DNA of 59,008 nucleotides, taken from positions 182,342-241,349 of the forward strand of contig MNCI01010480.1 of assembly GCA_015680685.1 (NCBI GenBank), given 5' to 3'. Every line of letters starts with the position of its first letter. Position 1 is the first letter of the stretch. Position numbers and translations under genes: made by a program. Shown in pieces: positions 56,336-59,008 of this stretch. Below the pieces are notes generated by a model. The model was not told the DNA's origin, did no database searches, and saw nothing but the letters and a program-made list of their open reading frames with translations. Source of the DNA: Gnetum montanum. Taxonomy: Eukaryota > Streptophyta > Gnetopsida > Gnetales > Gnetaceae.

Positions 56336-56900
56336 ATGTGATTTCTTAATCCTAACCTAAGTATAATCATTGTTTGCCTATTTTAGCCATTTCATAGCAA
56401 CATATTTAATCAATAATAGTGTTTTGAGTGATTTTTAGTACTAGCATTTTTGAACCTTAGTATCTCATTTCTAGGTTTCTCTACACCAACATTTTTGTCC
56501 AAGCCAAAAAAATCTCTTGTGTAGTCAAACCTTGCTAGTACACTAACCATCAGCCTATCTGAATCCTCAAACACTACTCCTATTTCCCTTGGAATCCTAG
56601 GATTATCTCAACAATGCTATGGTGTAATATTCATAGCCAATTTACCATTTTTATTTACAAATTTTTATCATTACATTTGCAGTTGACTACAATTTTCCTA
56701 TTTGTGTATTTACAATTTTACAAAATTTTTCTCATTTAAGCTACAGTTACATTTAAGCCACATTTTATTCAAGCTGTTGTAGTGTTTATGCTACATCCTC
56801 ATATACACTACTTAAATCCTTGCTACATCTATCTAATTTCTCATATCTATATAATTCTATGCCTTTTATATTAGCTATATTGCTACATACCATTGTTGCC

Positions 56901-58918
56901 ATGGCCTCAAACTAGGATTTCGTTCACATCTATGACCCTAAGCACTTAGCCATTGTGGAGTGTAGGTAATCCCTTAGGCTTCTAGGATGTAGCCTAGTGC
57001 ACACAAACATTAAGGAAGAAAATTACAATTTTATCTATACAAAGATTTAGGCTAGTTTACACATCCTGTGTAAAGAGTTGGAATCTAGGTGTCAATACAA
57101 GCTAATGTATAGGAACAAAAAGGAGCACATTTCCTCTTCTTATGATCATATTAAACTATCAAAATTTTATATTTGCAAGTTAGCCCAATTGGTGGATGTT
57201 GATGATGAGGTCATAGCAAGTAAGAAAGCTAATTCAGAATAAGACCAAGAAAATCAAGATGAGTTCAGGGTCTATTACAAGATAGATATGCACTTAAGAG
57301 ACCATGAACAATGATTTGTCCTTGAAATATTCCTATTTTACTTTGTACCTCCTATCTTAGTAATAAACCAATGACCTCTTATGACTTATATGAATAAAGT
57401 ATCACAACCTATATCTTTGTTTGCTTTCTTGCTTAGCTAAACATCTTTCATCACTATGCATCAGTAAAATCCTTTATGTCACAAACCTTCACATTTTCAA
57501 TTGGTCCTTATTTGGTGTCTTAGATTCCACATGTTTCACATAACACATTTGTAACCAACCCTCCTTTTGTCCCTAATGTCCCTATACAAACATCATTTTC
57601 AATGTTCAATCCTCCTGCAATGGTAGTTATATGACCCTTGTAGTTGGCTATTCCACAACCATAACTACAAACTATTCAACAATCAACGAAGTCCATAGAA
57701 ACACCATAAGCCTTAGATCAAGTCTTCCAAATGATCCAAAACCTTACTGAGGAGCTGCAAAAGCTCAAATCTAGTACCATTGAAATGGGAAACATCATTG
57801 ACTTTTACTAAGATGACCCATTCCACAAATAACATTACTTGGAAGTATTCCCATTTCCTAGCTTACTAAGTACATTGGCAAAGGTGATCTAAATGCATAT
57901 CTTATTAGCTTCCACTCTAAATATCTTTTGTTACAAGCTTGAAAATACACTGTGGTATGCATCTTTCCTATGCATTTATTAGAAAATGCTCTTAATTAGT
58001 ACCACACATTACTAAGAAGTTCTATCTCCTATCTTGATGGCTTGATAACTCAGTTCATCAACCGCTTCAAATCCAACTTGAAGCCTAAAATAACATTAGA
58101 AAACCTCCTGAAAGTGAGATAGGGATCCCTTGAACCTATTCAAAAGTTCATTCAAAGATGAAATGTGAACCTCAATGAAATTCTAGAGCTCATATTTGAG
58201 GCACACATTTTGGCCATCTTCAAGGAAGTAGTTAATGACTTCATTAAGTTAAAATTGTACTACCTAGATCCTTGATCATTTAGTCAAGCCTTTTCATAAA
58301 TCAAAACATAGAATATGTCATAGAAGCTAGTAATGACCTAGCTTACATAGCCTATAAGCAACAACATATGAAGAGGGATGGAGACAAAGGTAAACAAATG
58401 TATGTCACTATAGCTACCATGGCTAAAGATCTAAAAATAACAAAGTGGCTAAAGACTACACAACCTGAAGCCCCTATTGCTTTATCTCAATTGTTAACTT
58501 CTAGTGCTACTAATCCCTTAAAGCCTAACTTTGAGCATAAAGACCAATCTAAGTATAGAAAGCTACGAATGAAGCCCTCTAAGCTTCTTGAAAAATTGCT
58601 TAAAAATAACTATATCTAACATTAGAAATTATCTAAGAATGCTCATAAGAGACATGATAGTTCTTGTGAGACTTCTAGAGATCCAACCATAATTACAAAA
58701 GATGATCAAGAACTACCAAAGTACTTTAAGCTTGACTGATTTTGCAACTATCATTAACTACCTAGTCATGATATGGATTTTTGCTTCGCTTTGAATGGCG
58801 ATATCTAGAAAATGATCAACTACATGGAGTTAATAGTGAATGAGTCTAACTCTCCAACCACCAACAATGACCTCTATACCATAGATATGTGCAATATTCC
58901 CAACAAACCTAAACCTAC
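56901..58918 (+). pseudogene. Decayed gag of element 5, cut by a later LTR
   Basis: Start at ATG 56901. Shared with element 3: an SLRLLG block near 56970, NYNFIYTKI near 57025, an LTEELQKLKSS helix near 57745, NIIDFY near 57795, QFINRFKSNLKPKITLENLL near 58050-58110 and KLKLYYLDP near 58245. The open piece 58368-58619 has no counterpart in element 3. It is followed by FCNYH-LPSHDMDFC near 58740-58785, a C-X2-H-X4-H-X4-C knuckle of the kind found in Tat gag. More than ten stops and frameshifts are present. Confidence 0.75.
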
Positions 58919-59008
58919 TGATGAGACGCGGTTTACACTAGGCCGCGATATCGCATCCCATGCGATATCGCGTCTTCTCCTGCGATATCGCGTACGCGAT
59001 ATCGCGTC
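58919..59008 (+). mobile_element. LTR start, family C (cut by window end)
   Basis: TGATGAGACGCGG opens the LTR, the same start as the minus-strand LTR at 260. Four GATATCGC boxes follow in 70 bases. The last two form a palindrome GCGATATCGC-GTAC-GCGATATCGC at 58982-59005. There is no polypurine tract before it and it interrupts gag of element 5, so this is the outer edge of a new insertion. The expected target copy on the left is CCTAC (58914-58918); its partner lies outside the window. Confidence 0.85.

Larger units (their letters stand above)
55043..58918 (+). mobile_element. Element 5: 5' part of a decayed relative of element 3
   Basis: An LTR (55043-56308), a primer site and a decayed gag follow on the plus strand. 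Gag matches element 3 block for block, so both belong to one Tat-like family. It retains a zinc knuckle lost from element 3. At 58919 a family C LTR interrupts it and the window ends soon after, so pol and the 3' LTR cannot be seen. Confidence 0.8.

Overview
This window looks like nuclear DNA of a land plant with a large, repeat-dominated genome. It is AT-rich, most of it is nested and decayed Ty3/gypsy LTR retrotransposons, and there is one intron-containing plant gene. A gymnosperm-like genome would fit, but nothing here fixes the species. No bacterial operon, CRISPR array or rRNA gene was seen. All similarity calls are from reading motifs by eye; no database was searched.

Layout. 1-260 is the edge of an LTR (family C, minus strand). 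261-3428 is gene-free and holds an old degenerate repeat array. 3429-16736 is a complete but dead Athila-type element on the plus strand (element 1). 16737-18878 is AT-rich spacer. 18884-41242 is a second Athila-type element on the minus strand (element 2) with a perfect 5-bp target duplication (ATTAG). It is split by a 9.1-kb Tat-lineage element at 22078-31209 (element 3, duplication GTGCA) and by a solo LTR at 37498-38343 (duplication CTAGG). 42387-48496 is a short element with gag but no pol (element 4, duplication CCTGT). 48502-53500 is mostly spacer with a retroelement scrap and a SINE-like insertion. 53624-54410 is the one intact gene, a secreted lipid transfer protein with eight cysteines and one intron. 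55043-58918 is the 5' half of a decayed relative of element 3 (element 5), interrupted at 58919 by another family C LTR that runs off the window.

How the parts relate. Elements 1, 2 and 4 share LTR ends (TGATGAG...CTCATCA), a G-rich polypurine tract (GTGGGGGTA-like) and a primer site resembling the complement of plant tRNA-Asp, so they form one Athila-like clade. Elements 3 and 5 share a gag N-terminus and a different primer site (TGG-YGCTARAAGGAG type). Element 3 has two RNase H domains, a hallmark of the Tat lineage, but has lost protease and reverse transcriptase. Its gag and RNase H-integrase would be one frame but for a 13-bp tandem duplication.

The most notable signals are the GATATCGC palindrome clusters in the U3 promoter part of several LTRs, the gag-RNaseH-integrase layout of element 3, the gag-only element 4 with an unrecognised second ORF, a roughly 300-bp segment that lies in opposite orientation in two sister elements, and the unusual intron position of the lipid transfer protein gene.
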